Below, in pieces: positions 8,326-17,109 of a stretch of DNA of 64,000 bases (its first letter is position 1; each line of letters starts with the position of its first letter). The notes under the pieces were generated by a model. It made no database searches, was not told the origin of the DNA, and saw only the letters and a program-made list of their open reading frames with translations. Both the position numbers and the translations under genes were made by a program. Origin of the DNA: SABY01 sp964523795 (lineage in GTDB: Bacteria; Bacteroidota; Bacteroidia; Bacteroidales; 4484-276); contig CAZGAO010000011.1 of NCBI GenBank assembly GCA_964523795.1, positions 15,149-79,148 of the forward strand. Direction: 5' to 3'.

Positions 8326-9030
8326 CTAATTGTTCAAAATGGATTTTGCAAATTCTTCTTTTATACATTTCAATAATCTCAAATTCAAATTTTCAGCATA
8401 TATTCTTACAATTTCAATTGTTCTTGAATCAATGATCATGGCTCCCATTGCAGCATCAAAGAATTCGCAATCATGATTGTTTTTTATTTCAATTAAAATA
8501 TTCGAAAATTCACTGTTGCTAATTTGTTTAGGAATAGTAATGTAACCTTTATTTTCTTCCTTTTTATCAAAATAGATACCATCCTCTGCTTCTTCCAGAA
8601 CAAAGCATTTATTTACCTTGGCCAGAGCAGAATCCGACATTTGAACTTTTTTAATGAATTCAACTCCTTCTTTGATGCAATAGTTTTGCAACAAATGAAT
8701 GTTTTCATAATCAGGAAAATATTTAACCCTGATAGCAGCATATTCATAATACGCGAAATTAAGCCATGCTGCTGCAACATTTACTTTTTCCATGTAATGT
8801 GCATCTATGTTCTGAGCCAAGCGCAAAACCTCTTCCAAAGTATAATAGCGTGTGGTAAACAGGAATAAGGAATTAGGGTCGGTTTGCCCCGGTATCATAC
8901 CGTAATATCCGGAATAAGGATCGTTAGCTTCTGCAACGCAGGTATTCTTGAGAATGTTATAATCAACAGGAATTAGCGACTCCTTTTTGGTAATTGAACC
9001 ACATACTTTAATTAAATTATTTGTTTTCAT
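8326..9030 (-). CDS. Unknown 234-residue protein, partner of the zinc-ribbon gene
   Basis: I do not recognise this protein. It has no signal peptide or membrane helix. It opens with a strand-rich stretch (VCGSITKKESLIPVDYNIL) and a proline/glycine loop (DPYSGYYGMIPGQTDP). The remainder alternates helices and strands and looks like two related halves: TRYYTLEEVLRLAQ early and IKNNHDCEFFDAAMGAMIID late. It is first in the pair with the zinc-ribbon gene. Base composition is AT-rich compared with punA. The ATG at 9028-9030 is the only sensible start. Confidence 0.7.
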   Translation of the reverse strand: MKTNNLIKVCGSITKKESLIPVDYNILKNTCVAEANDPYSGYYGMIPGQTDPNSLFLFTTRYYTLEEVLRLAQNIDAHYMEKVNVAAAWLNFAYYEYAAIRVKYFPDYENIHLLQNYCIKEGVEFIKKVQMSDSALAKVNKCFVLEEAEDGIYFDKKEENKGYITIPKQISNSEFSNILIEIKNNHDCEFFDAAMGAMIIDSRTIEIVRIYAENLNLRLLKCIKEEFAKSILNN

Positions 9031-9102
9031 ATTTCAATTTTTATTAATGTTTCAATTAAAGACCAAAGTTAACTTTTTTTTAGCAAATAACAGGTATTTT
9101 GT

Positions 9103-9320
9103 AGATGCGCTTGTCAACGATGCCCGAGACTATTGTTACCCGGCATATAAGTTTGCCCTGTTTTGTAGTTTTGGTAATATCGGATTTGGGTGTTTAAGGT
9201 AAGATTGAATTCATCAGCTACAACGCGGTTATCGATGCAGCCGGCCTCGTAGCACCTAAAATGGCCAAACTTATTTTGGGGATGATCTGAAAACTCTCCA
9301 GGTGATTTTGAATCTTTAAA
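9103..9320 (+). pseudogene. Decayed 3' fragment of a purine nucleoside phosphorylase gene
   Basis: The plus strand reads MPETIVTRHISLPCFVVLVI, then a TAA where punA has Glu, then GKIEFISYNAVIDAAG and PKMAKLILGMI. This matches the last 65 or so codons of punA (TVPEAIVARHLSLPCFAVSVIS, GKIEFISHDAVIDAAS). Similarity continues past the punA stop (ATTTTG then CTTTA), so 3' flank is included. It is clearly diverged, so the copy is not recent. Confidence 0.85.
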
Positions 9321-9379
9321 ATAAAATCAGAACTCCTTTTGAAATGTGCAAATTGCAGAGATGCGCAAATGTAAATAAA

Positions 9380-9435
9380 GGAGACGCGTGTGATGAAATA
9401 GGAGACGTGCAATTTGCGCGTCTCTACGATTCTCC
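9380..9435. repeat. Short palindromic repeat, AGACGYG type
   Basis: GGAGACGTGCAATTTGCGCGTCTC has imperfect dyad symmetry and resembles the AGACGCGATGCATCGCGTCT palindromes at 36628 and 53767. No gene is seen between 9320 and 9515. Confidence 0.45.
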
Positions 9436-9515
9436 CTCTGGCAAGGATTTAATTTTTATCCAATATGATTATTTTTGATGAAATTTTAAAAGCACACCGT
9501 TCATGCAAAAAATAA

Positions 9516-9845
9516 TTACGCTGGATAAATCCGGATGCTCCGAATCCAAAATTTAAAGCCTCCGTTCTTAATCAGGAAACCTTGCCTGCCAAAGGTTTGG
9601 TAGCTTATTATTCCAATCGCTGCCCCTTTGCCGAATTTCACGTTACAATTTCATTAGTGGAAACGGCAGCCAAAAGAAATCTGCCTTTGAAAATTATTAA
9701 ACTTGAAACCATGCAGCAGGCTCAGGCTTCGCCAAGCCCGGCCACTATTTTTAGTTTGTACCGCGATGGAAAATTTATCACCACCGACCTTAGCGTTTGC
9801 ATGGATAGCCGTTTTGATAAGGTTATGGAGAAGGCAGTAAATTAG
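9516..9845 (+). pseudogene. YoaP-type acetyltransferase, C-terminal fragment
   Basis: The open frame from 9516 (just after a TAA) to 9845 gives about 109 residues that I take for the C-terminal part of a GNAT acetyltransferase carrying a YoaP domain: GLVAYYSNRCPFAEFHV, then PATIFSLYRDGKFITTDLSV and CMDSRFDKVM. The acetyl-CoA-binding N-terminal domain is missing and no upstream frame supplies it. The best start codon would be TTG at 9582, without a good ribosome site. I judge it a remnant; the family call is from memory of the motif order. Confidence 0.65.
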
Positions 9846-9900
9846 ATAGTGATTATCTAAGAAGTTTATATCTTTGGAAAATGATAAAAGATTAAGCAGC

Positions 9901-10308
9901 ATGAATGACAAGAACTCAAACATTGATGTAAAAAAGATTGTAAAACATTGGCTTGAAACATCTGAGGATGACTATCAAACAATGTTGACCCTGTTTAATT
10001 CAAAAAAATACAGTTGGGCATTATTCCTTGGACATATTTCAACTGAAAAATTACTCAAAGCATTTTATGTAAAAAAATTTGAGAAACACGCTCCATTTAC
10101 ACACAACTTATATCGATTAGCTGAGCTAAATAATTTAGAACTTTCAGATGAACAGGCGGATTGGTTGGATGAAATAACTTCATTTAACTTAAACGCCAGA
10201 TATGACGATTACAAAAGAGAATTTTACTCACTTTGTACTTATGATTATACCCAATGCTGGATCGAAAAAATTAAAAACATGAGAATATGGATCAAAGAGA
10301 TGCTATAA
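9901..10308 (+). CDS. HEPN domain protein (HepT-like toxin)
   Basis: A HEPN-fold protein of 135 residues from the ATG at 9901; a TTG nine codons earlier is possible. HEPN proteins paired with minimal nucleotidyltransferases act as RNases or as regulated toxins. HEPN features seen are the amphipathic helix KHWLETSEDDYQTMLTLF, the segment SWALFLGHISTEKLLKAFYV and the family's late motif FNLNARYDDY. A canonical Rx4-6H catalytic motif is not obvious. The last 22 bp overlap the MNT gene, a typical toxin-antitoxin layout. Confidence 0.85.
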   Translation: MNDKNSNIDVKKIVKHWLETSEDDYQTMLTLFNSKKYSWALFLGHISTEKLLKAFYVKKFEKHAPFTHNLYRLAELNNLELSDEQADWLDEITSFNLNARYDDYKREFYSLCTYDYTQCWIEKIKNMRIWIKEML

Positions 10309-10589
10309 ATATCGCCCACCAATATGCTGATGCGGTGAAATCTAAATATGATTACAGCCAGATATTCCTTTTTGGGTCTTATGCCAAAGGGAATTTCAAT
10401 GAAGATAGTGATATCGATATTGCTGTAATATTAAAAGATTTTGATAACAAAATGGATGTGCAGTTGGATTTAATGCGATTAAGACGTAAAATTGACAGCA
10501 GGATCGAACCTCACCCATTCAGGCAAAATGAATTTGAACTTACAAATCCAATGGTGAGTGAAATTATAAAATACGGTCAGGAGATTTAG
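10287..10589 (+). CDS. Nucleotidyltransferase domain protein (MNT antitoxin)
   Basis: A 100-residue minimal nucleotidyltransferase of the MntA type. The family signature is complete: FLFGSYAKGNFNEDSDIDIAV, with GS, the two metal-binding aspartates of DSDID and a distal Asp or Glu. In known HEPN-MNT pairs this subunit neutralises the HEPN toxin, in some cases by AMPylating it. It overlaps the HEPN gene by 22 bp in another frame and is translated with it. Confidence 0.88.
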   Translation: MDQRDAINIAHQYADAVKSKYDYSQIFLFGSYAKGNFNEDSDIDIAVILKDFDNKMDVQLDLMRLRRKIDSRIEPHPFRQNEFELTNPMVSEIIKYGQEI

Positions 10590-10590
10590 A

Positions 10591-10813
10591 GACAAGATTA
10601 GAATATATTATAACCAATTACAACCAAGCAGCGATGATCTCCCATTTGCATGCCCATCCCGAAGATTTTGACGAAGCAAAAAACTTAGCCATCCTGAACA
10701 AACAATCGTATTCGTGGCGTGCAGCCTTGCTATTATGGAGTTGTATGGAGAAGAACGACCAAAGATTGCAAGGATACCTTAAAAACATAATCGCTGCAAT
10801 TCCAAAAGTTTAA
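10591..10813 (+). pseudogene. Short remnant of a hypothetical gene after the HEPN/MNT pair
   Basis: A frame open across this stretch reads TRLEYIITNYNQAAMISHL, HPEDFDEAKNLAILN, SYSWRAALLLWSCMEKN and LQGYLKNIIAAIPKV, then TAA. It looks like the first helical repeats of a longer HEAT-like protein. The only ATG is at 10634, after the conserved start of the segment. It is probably a truncated remnant. It was too short for ordinary ORF cut-offs. Confidence 0.45.
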
Positions 10814-10888
10814 GAAGATCAGCAACGGGAATTATTTATCATTCTTCAAATACTTAGAATCGCTGTCATCAACTGCACAAAAATCAAT

Positions 10889-10904
10889 TTTGGGCTAAAG
10901 CCCA
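10889..10904. repeat. GGGCTAAAGCCC palindrome
   Basis: TTGGGCTAAAGCCCA is a short perfect palindrome. Related GGCTTTAGCC palindromes lie at 14875-14937. It sits in the gap before the secreted hypothetical gene. No RNA gene is seen in 10814-11018. Confidence 0.5.
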
Positions 10905-11018
10905 CTGAATTTATTTGGCTGTGCATCCCCGGATATCGGGGTTTAGTGATCATCTGGCTAAAAATTTTTATCCCAGAGATTTTTTTAACTTCGCCAGCAA
11001 ATCAAAACATCAACGGAT

Positions 11019-11570
11019 ATGAAAAACGTGATAATGTTGCTTGTGCTTTTGGCTTTGACTTATTCATTTTCTACTTTTGGACAAGTTAAGGTTTTTAATT
11101 CCTACAATGATTATTCTAATGGAGTGTTCGACACCTACTCCCGGACAGGTGAAGCTGGTCCGAGCCTGAAGAACTACCTTATTGTAATAGACAACGCCAA
11201 TAAAAGAACACGGATACTCATGTCGTCGATTTGGGGATACCAGAACGAGAATGGAGATTTATACAGGGTACGGGAAGATGTGCCGATGAAAGTGGATTAT
11301 TCCAACGACCGGATAGCCATTTACTTCATCAAAAAAGACGATACTATCATTCTTGGCGACCTGATTATTCCCGACACAAAAACCATCCTCTATTTTAGTT
11401 CGGATCTGTCAGCCGAAATACATAAATTATCTTTGGATGCATTGTTATCCGAAATCGACTTCAGCGATCAGGAAAAAGAAATCATTACCGAACTTTATAA
11501 AAAAGACAAGCTCAGCAAAAAGAATTCAGAAACAAAAAAGTACTACCTGGTTGAAGTGCTGTTTGAATAA
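11019..11570 (+). CDS. Secreted hypothetical protein
   Basis: A 183-residue protein with a clear signal peptide (KNVIMLLVLLALTYSFS, likely cleaved near TFGQ, residues 18-22). The mature part is strand-rich (YLIVIDNANKRTRILMSSIW, KKDDTIILGDLIIP) and ends in a basic, helical tail. It has no lipobox and no T9SS tail, so it is probably periplasmic. I do not recognise the family. It stands alone between remnants, with 200 bp of non-coding DNA upstream. Confidence 0.7.
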   Translation: MKNVIMLLVLLALTYSFSTFGQVKVFNSYNDYSNGVFDTYSRTGEAGPSLKNYLIVIDNANKRTRILMSSIWGYQNENGDLYRVREDVPMKVDYSNDRIAIYFIKKDDTIILGDLIIPDTKTILYFSSDLSAEIHKLSLDALLSEIDFSDQEKEIITELYKKDKLSKKNSETKKYYLVEVLFE

Positions 11571-12083
11571 ACAGGCAACATTCAAAGCACAAATTCCTTA
11601 AAGTTATCCCGTGTAATGCATTGGGAATTCTCATCATAATGCTCCAGCCGGCATTTCGGTACATCAGATTTAGCCTTACTAAATCTAATTTCCAAATCTG
11701 AAATTTTACGGTTTGGCCTTAAATTTTTAGCCTGATAATTACTGTCAACCATTAGAATTTGAGGTTTTTATTTTTATCAGATGGTGTATAATATTACCGG
11801 TCGTAGCAGGCAAAACCCTCGCGCAGGTGTCCGGCTGGCCTAAAAAGTATAGCTTTGCCGACAATAAAAACAAGATTTTTTTAATCATCCATAAATGAGC
11901 AGCAATGAAAATACTAATTATCTTAAACGGTGAGTCTTACGACAACACGGATGTTAGCTGGAACGGATTGTGGATAGCGATAAAGTTGTAACTTTTAAAA
12001 ATACAAAATTCCTGACCCGGGCGACAGTGTTTTCAAAGAAAATTTAACAATTCTCCAAATAGTCTTTTAATCAACCAACCTAC
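11571..12083. other. Gene-poor gap with a DsrE-like 5' fragment
   Basis: About 500 bp without an intact gene. The only recognisable piece is at 11905-11991, annotated separately. The rest holds short interrupted frames and no clear hairpin. Confidence 0.6.
11905..11991 (+). pseudogene. DsrE-like gene, 5' fragment
   Basis: ATG opens MKILIILNGESYDNTDVSWN then GLWIAIKL and a stop. The opening strand and the S/TWN segment followed by a helix resemble the start of DsrE/DsrF-like small sulfur-relay proteins of about 110 residues. Only 28 codons remain and the rest is absent. The family call is tentative. Confidence 0.45.
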
Positions 12084-12527
12084 CTACCTCCTGGCTTTAA
12101 AAAAATCGCTAAGCAACGTGGCACACGCATGTTCCATCACGCCACCAAGCACCTCGGTTTTGGGATGCAGCACTGAATTTCCTAAACGACTAAAACCTCG
12201 TTTGGGATCGGAGGCACCGTAAACAATGCGCGAAACCTGCGTCCAGTAAGCGGCTCCGGCACACATTACACATGGCTCCAGGCTTACGTAAAGCGTGCAG
12301 TTTTCGAGGTATTTGCTACCCAAAAAGTTGGAGGCCGCAGTAAAAGCCTGCATCTCGGCATGTGCGGTTACATCGGTCAATTGCTCGCTAAGATTGTGAG
12401 CCCGGGCAATAATCCGATTCTGACAAACCACCACAGCACCCACCGGCACCTCGCCAAGTTCGTAGGCGCGAGCCGCCTCCTTCAAAGCTTCTTTCATAAA
12501 ATATTCGTCCGTAAAAATATCAAGCAT
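12084..12527 (-). CDS. tadA: tRNA adenosine deaminase TadA
   Basis: A 147-residue zinc deaminase that converts A34 to inosine in tRNA-Arg(ACG). Zinc and catalytic residues are H56-A-E58 (TAHAEMQAF) and PCVMC (C86, C89). The N-terminal helix MKEALKEAARAYELGEVPVG is typical. It starts 3 bp after the stop of the symporter gene, so the two are co-transcribed. Length is normal. Confidence 0.93.
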   Translation of the reverse strand: MLDIFTDEYFMKEALKEAARAYELGEVPVGAVVVCQNRIIARAHNLSEQLTDVTAHAEMQAFTAASNFLGSKYLENCTLYVSLEPCVMCAGAAYWTQVSRIVYGASDPKRGFSRLGNSVLHPKTEVLGGVMEHACATLLSDFFKARR

Positions 12528-12530
12528 AAG

Positions 12531-13961
12531 CTAATCTTGTTTTTTTGTTTTTGTAAAATAAATACCTGACAACAGCACCAGCAGAGCCGAAATAAAACCG
12601 GGAATAAAGGAAGCCTTGGCCTCAAATTGATCGGGAGCAAGCAAGCCCCACACGAAGAAAGCCAGGTTAACCACAAAGCCAACAATAATACTCCAGAGTG
12701 CCGACTTGCGATATTGATGAACTTCTTTTTTAATAAGAGCCAAAAAGGTAGCCGGCACGAAAATGACTATAGTGGCCAGCCCCAGCACCATAAGATCCAC
12801 AATCCTGGGCAGAGCCAAGGCCATCAAAAGTGCTATAAAGCCAAAAATAATTGTTGCCAATCGCGTGCTTTTTTGAATTTGCCCGGACGATTGGGCGGGC
12901 TTGTTTTTATCCCATCCTACAAAATCTTTGACTGCCGAGATGGAGATGATATTCAAAAAACTATCGCCCGACGACATCAAAGCCGAAAGCAAACCCACCA
13001 CGGCAAAGCCCAGGATAAAGGCGTTGCTGTGGCGTTCCAGAAAAAGGTAGGCCACATCGCGCGGCTCGATGCCATCGGACATCCACAGGCGTATGGCCAT
13101 GCCCACCAGCGGAAATATCAGGTAAAACGGCAACATGCCTAAACCCGAAATAATGCTTGCCTTGCGCGCCGTTGCCGGACTATTGGCAGCCAGCATCCGC
13201 TGCCAAATATCCATGCGCACCATAACAGAGGGTGCCAGGAAAAGCGGCAGCCCAATCAGAAAAATAATACCGTAATGCGTTCCATTTAGCATTGTTGTAG
13301 GTAGCTCCGTCAATCGGGTCAGGGCTGAAGTGTCGAGCCACACGCCAGGGATAAAAATAAAAACCACCATTAGCAGAATTACAATAAACTGAATGGTGTC
13401 GGTGATGATAACGCCCGACAAGCCGGCCAGGGCAGTATAAAAAATCACAATAAGGCAGGAGATGATGGCCGCCGACTGAAAGCCCAGGCCAAACGAAAAC
13501 TTCAGGAGCGAAGCCATACCCACAAACTGTGCTGCCAGCAGAAAGAAAAAGATAAAAATATTGACCCCACTCACCACGGACGAAAATAGCCGTGCATAGC
13601 CCGGGTGATTTTTGTCGGTGTAGCTCTGATTGAGAAAGCCCGGAAAAGAATAAATATTCCGGATGTAACCCTGGCTGTTGATACGACCGGCAAAACGCGC
13701 CAAAATAAAAAAACCAATAACGTAAGCAATGCCAATGCCCACGCCGGCAAAGCCCGATTCGTAGCCCATGGCCATCAGGCCGATAGAAGTGCCGCCCCCA
13801 ACAAAGGTGGCCAGGGTGGTGAATATCAGCGGAAGCGTGCGGGTTTTGCGATTGTTAACGAGATAGGCTTCGGCATCGGCATGTTTTACATGTCGCAGCG
13901 TAAAAAACACAATCACCAGCAGGTAAGCGATAATCCAAAAAATCAACCAGGCCATAGACAA
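12531..13961 (-). CDS. Sodium:solute symporter family protein
   Basis: A 476-residue inner-membrane transporter with 12-13 hydrophobic helices. The early segment TTLATFVGGGTSIGLMAMGY (TM2 and the following loop) and SALMSSGDSFLNIISISAVKD are typical of the SSS (sodium/solute symporter) family. Substrate is not predictable. It is the first gene of a two-gene unit with tadA. Its upstream region, shared with ferritin, holds the TCATAG hairpin repeat. Confidence 0.9.
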   Translation of the reverse strand: MSMAWLIFWIIAYLLVIVFFTLRHVKHADAEAYLVNNRKTRTLPLIFTTLATFVGGGTSIGLMAMGYESGFAGVGIGIAYVIGFFILARFAGRINSQGYIRNIYSFPGFLNQSYTDKNHPGYARLFSSVVSGVNIFIFFFLLAAQFVGMASLLKFSFGLGFQSAAIISCLIVIFYTALAGLSGVIITDTIQFIVILLMVVFIFIPGVWLDTSALTRLTELPTTMLNGTHYGIIFLIGLPLFLAPSVMVRMDIWQRMLAANSPATARKASIISGLGMLPFYLIFPLVGMAIRLWMSDGIEPRDVAYLFLERHSNAFILGFAVVGLLSALMSSGDSFLNIISISAVKDFVGWDKNKPAQSSGQIQKSTRLATIIFGFIALLMALALPRIVDLMVLGLATIVIFVPATFLALIKKEVHQYRKSALWSIIVGFVVNLAFFVWGLLAPDQFEAKASFIPGFISALLVLLSGIYFTKTKKQD

Positions 13962-13992
13962 AACAATTTTTTCAAAAATAGTTTTTTTTCAA

Positions 13993-14028
13993 TTAGTCAT
14001 AGTATGGCTCAAAGCCATGCTATGATTA
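13993..14028. repeat. TCATAG hairpin repeat, copy 1
   Basis: AGTCATAGTATGGCT and AGCCATGCTATGAT pair around a CAA loop. A near-identical copy lies at 28611-28643. It sits between the divergent symporter and ferritin genes and has no T-run on either side, so it is unlikely to be a terminator. Confidence 0.75.
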
Positions 14029-14104
14029 TTTTATCTAAAACATACTAAACATTCGTTATTAGTACTTGTTATAGTGGCATTACAAACTTTAAATATTGAA
14101 AAAG

Positions 14105-14617
14105 ATGATTTCAAAGAAATTAGAAAAAGCAATCAACGAACAGATTAAACTTGAAGAACAATCCTCACGCGTTTACATGGCTATGGCCTCGTGGAGCGAG
14201 GTAAACGGTTATGCCGGAGCTGCCAAGTTCCTTTATCAGCACAGCGACGAAGAGCGGATGCACATGCTCAAGTTAGTGCATTTTCTGAACGACCGTGGCG
14301 GATACGCACAACTGATGGCCGTGGAGCAACCACCCGTGGATTATAAATCGCTGGAAGAAATGTTTAACGAGGTGCTCCATCACGAACAATATGTTACAAA
14401 GAGCATCAACAATCTGGTGGATATTTGCCTTAGCGAAAAAGATCACACCACCAATAACTTCCTGCAATGGTTTGTTCAGGAGCAGATAGAAGAGGAGAGC
14501 CTGGCACAGGAGATTGTGGATAAGATAAAATTGGTAGGTGAATCCAAGGGCGGATATTTCCACCTGGATATGTTCCTCTCCAACCTGGCCGGTGCCGAAG
14601 CTGCCACAGGAGAATAG
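14105..14617 (+). CDS. ftnA: Ferritin
   Basis: A 170-residue non-haem ferritin from the ATG at 14105; a TTG three codons earlier is less likely. It stores iron in a 24-subunit shell. Ferroxidase-centre residues are visible in KLEEQSSRVYMAMASW and HSDEERMHMLKL, and in the later QWFVQEQIEEE. Four long helices and the short fifth helix are all present. It is a single gene with its own terminator. Confidence 0.94.
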   Translation: MISKKLEKAINEQIKLEEQSSRVYMAMASWSEVNGYAGAAKFLYQHSDEERMHMLKLVHFLNDRGGYAQLMAVEQPPVDYKSLEEMFNEVLHHEQYVTKSINNLVDICLSEKDHTTNNFLQWFVQEQIEEESLAQEIVDKIKLVGESKGGYFHLDMFLSNLAGAEAATGE

Positions 14618-14650
14618 CTTTAGCTTTGCAGCGTTAGCAAATAACTTATT

Positions 14651-14694
14651 CCCGGCATATTAGTCAAATCGAACTAATATGTCGGGCTTTTTTT
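14651..14694 (+). terminator. Intrinsic terminator after ferritin
   Basis: CCCGGCATATTAGT pairs with ACTAATATGTCGGG around an 8-nt loop and is followed by CTTTTTTT. Confidence 0.88.
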
Positions 14695-14871
14695 GATTGA
14701 CAAGCTATTATTTTCTCCCTCGTATAGGTTTGATTTCCTTACAAAAAGTGGGGCAAGTTGCCTCTTCACAATTTGATTAAAAAACAAGTAACTTTAAGCG
14801 TGTTTATAATTTGTTCTTTTTCCTTGATAAAAAAGAACCGAAAAAACTTTTCTTCAGGAAAACCTTTGAAT

Positions 14872-14937
14872 TGCCGCAGGCTTTAGCCTGTGGGAATAAA
14901 GGCATGATAAGAAGCATTTTGGGCTTTAGCCCTACAA
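14872..14937. repeat. Two GGCTTTAGCC palindromes
   Basis: GCAGGCTTTAGCCTGTGG and TTGGGCTTTAGCCCTA lie about 25 bp apart. They are related to the one at 10889. They occupy the gap between the ferritin terminator and the end of rfbB. No gene is seen in 14700-14959. Confidence 0.6.
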
Positions 14938-14959
14938 GTAATTATCTGTTCCTGCAGTT

Positions 14960-16024
14960 CTACCTTTTCTCGTACTGCTCCAGGTAGTACTTTTGGTAGT
15001 CGCCCGAGGTTACGCTGTCAAGCCATTCGCTGTTTTTCAAGTACCAATCCACGGTTTTGCGCAGGCCTTCCTCAAATTGTAGTGAGGGTTTCCACCCCAA
15101 ATCTTTTTGCAGTTTGGATGAGTCGATGGCATAGCGCAGGTCGTGCCCGGCGCGGTCTTTTACATAGCTAATTAGTTTTACCGAGGTACCGGTTTCGCGT
15201 CCCAGCTTTTCGTCCATTATCTTGCAAAGCAGTTTTATCAGGTCGATGTTAGTCCATTCGTTGTGTCCGCCAATATTATAGGTTTCGCCCATTTTCCCCT
15301 GATGAAAAATAACATCGATGGCCGAAGCGTGGTCGTCAACCCACAGCCAGTCGCGCACATTTTCGCCCTTGCCATACACCGGCAGGGGCTTGTTGTTTTT
15401 GATGTTGTGGATAAAAAGCGGGATCAGCTTTTCGGGAAACTGATAAGCACCATAGTTGTTGGAGCAGTTGGAGATTTTTACCGGCAGGCCAAAGGTATGG
15501 TGATAAGCCCGCACCAGGTGGTCGGAGCTGGCCTTGGAGGCACTGTAAGGGCTGCGAGGATCGTAGGCGGTGTCTTCGTAAAAAAAGCCAGTTTCGCCCA
15601 GCGAGCCATAGACCTCGTCAGTAGAAACATGATAAAAAAGTTTGTCCTCGAAATTATCTTTCCAGTGAAAACGTGCGGCATTCAACAAGTTGGCCGTGCC
15701 CACAATATTGGTATAGATAAATTCCATGGGATTAGAAATGGAACGATCCACATGCGATTCGGCAGCCAAATGTATCACCGCATCAAAGGCATATTTCTCA
15801 AAGAGCTTTTGCATCTGTGTGTCATCCACAATATCGGCTTTCTCAAAAACGTAGTTGTCTTCGTTTTGGATCTCTTTCAGGTTTTCGAGGTTTCCGGCGT
15901 AGGTGAGCTTGTCCACATTTACAATTTTATAATTGGGATATTTCTTAATAAAAAAGCGAATAAGATTGGAGCCGATAAAGCCGGCTCCTCCGGTTACCAT
16001 GATGGTTTTTTCAAATGTTTTCAT
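14960..16024 (-). CDS. rfbB: dTDP-glucose 4,6-dehydratase
   Basis: A 354-residue extended SDR enzyme that makes dTDP-4-dehydro-6-deoxyglucose for surface sugars. The NAD-binding motif VTGGAGFIGSNL lies at about 8-19, HLAAESHVDRS and the catalytic YSASK follow. The start at 16022-16024 (MKTFEKTIMV) was chosen over an in-frame ATG 24 codons upstream because it fits the family. It is 26 bp from galE and shares its strand and transcript. The other rml genes are not in the window. Confidence 0.94.
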   Translation of the reverse strand: MKTFEKTIMVTGGAGFIGSNLIRFFIKKYPNYKIVNVDKLTYAGNLENLKEIQNEDNYVFEKADIVDDTQMQKLFEKYAFDAVIHLAAESHVDRSISNPMEFIYTNIVGTANLLNAARFHWKDNFEDKLFYHVSTDEVYGSLGETGFFYEDTAYDPRSPYSASKASSDHLVRAYHHTFGLPVKISNCSNNYGAYQFPEKLIPLFIHNIKNNKPLPVYGKGENVRDWLWVDDHASAIDVIFHQGKMGETYNIGGHNEWTNIDLIKLLCKIMDEKLGRETGTSVKLISYVKDRAGHDLRYAIDSSKLQKDLGWKPSLQFEEGLRKTVDWYLKNSEWLDSVTSGDYQKYYLEQYEKR

Positions 16025-16050
16025 AGCTATAATTTTATTTTGACTAATGA

Positions 16051-17082
16051 TTATTTGTTCGTTTTGCGTGCGGCCAAAGCCTTTTCCCATTTCCACGCCG
16101 AGCGGTTCATCTCATCAATACCTTTGGCGGCCTTCCATCCCAGCTCATCGTTGGCCAGGCGGGTGTCGGCCCACACCTCGGTAACATCGCCGGGACGACG
16201 ATCGACGATTTCGTAGTTCAGCTTTTCGCCACTCACCTTTTCAAAGCTTTGTATTACTTCCAGCACGGAGTAGCCGTTTCCGGTTCCGAGGTTGAAAACT
16301 TCGAGGGCTTGCTTATTCTTATTTTTCAGCATCCGGTCAACGGCAATCACGTGAGCCTTTGCCAGGTCAACTACGTGGATGTAATCGCGGATGGGCGTGC
16401 CATCGGGCGTTGGATAATCATCGCCAAAAACCCTAAGCTGGGGGCGAATGCCGATGGCCGTTTGCGTAATGAAGGGCACCAGATTATTGGGAACGCCCAA
16501 GGGCAACTCGCCAATTTTCGCACTTTCGTGGGCACCAATTGGATTGAAGTAGCGCAGCATGATGGCTTTGACAGCCGAAGCATGCACCGTGTCGGTGATG
16601 ATATCTTCGGATATTTGCTTGGTATTTCCATAAGGCGACATGGCCTTTTTGATGGGCGCGTTTTCGCTCACCGGAAGTTCGTCGGGCTGGCCATAAACCG
16701 TGCATGATGACGAAAATACCAGGGTGTCGATCTTGTTTTCCGTCATGCCATCGAGGATATTTACCAGCGAAAAAATATTGTTGTGATAATACATCAGCGG
16801 TTTTTCCACCGATTCGCCAACAGCCTTGTAGGCGGCAAAATGTATCACGGCATCAATGTCGCTGTTCCTTTTGAAAAAGTCCAGCGTTTTTTCGCGGTCA
16901 TACAAATCGAATTTTTCAAAGGCCGGTTTTATGCCGCTAATCGCGATGATATTTTCCAGGACATCCAATTGCGAATTGGATAAATTATCAACGATGATAA
17001 CCTCGTGGCCTTGCTCCTGCAATTCCACCACGGTGTGCGAACCAATGTATCCGGTTCCGCCGCTAACTAATATTTTACTCAT
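16051..17082 (-). CDS. galE: UDP-glucose 4-epimerase
   Basis: A 343-residue extended SDR that interconverts UDP-glucose and UDP-galactose. Motifs are GGTGYIGSHT (8-17), VIHFAAYKAVGES and the catalytic YGNTK. Its C-terminus reads WKAAKGIDEMNRSAWKW, as usual for GalE. It is the promoter-proximal gene of the galE-rfbB pair, which supplies activated sugars for polysaccharide synthesis. Confidence 0.94.
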   Translation of the reverse strand: MSKILVSGGTGYIGSHTVVELQEQGHEVIIVDNLSNSQLDVLENIIAISGIKPAFEKFDLYDREKTLDFFKRNSDIDAVIHFAAYKAVGESVEKPLMYYHNNIFSLVNILDGMTENKIDTLVFSSSCTVYGQPDELPVSENAPIKKAMSPYGNTKQISEDIITDTVHASAVKAIMLRYFNPIGAHESAKIGELPLGVPNNLVPFITQTAIGIRPQLRVFGDDYPTPDGTPIRDYIHVVDLAKAHVIAVDRMLKNKNKQALEVFNLGTGNGYSVLEVIQSFEKVSGEKLNYEIVDRRPGDVTEVWADTRLANDELGWKAAKGIDEMNRSAWKWEKALAARKTNK

Positions 17083-17109
17083 TTGCGCCTATTTTTGATT
17101 TTTTTGACC

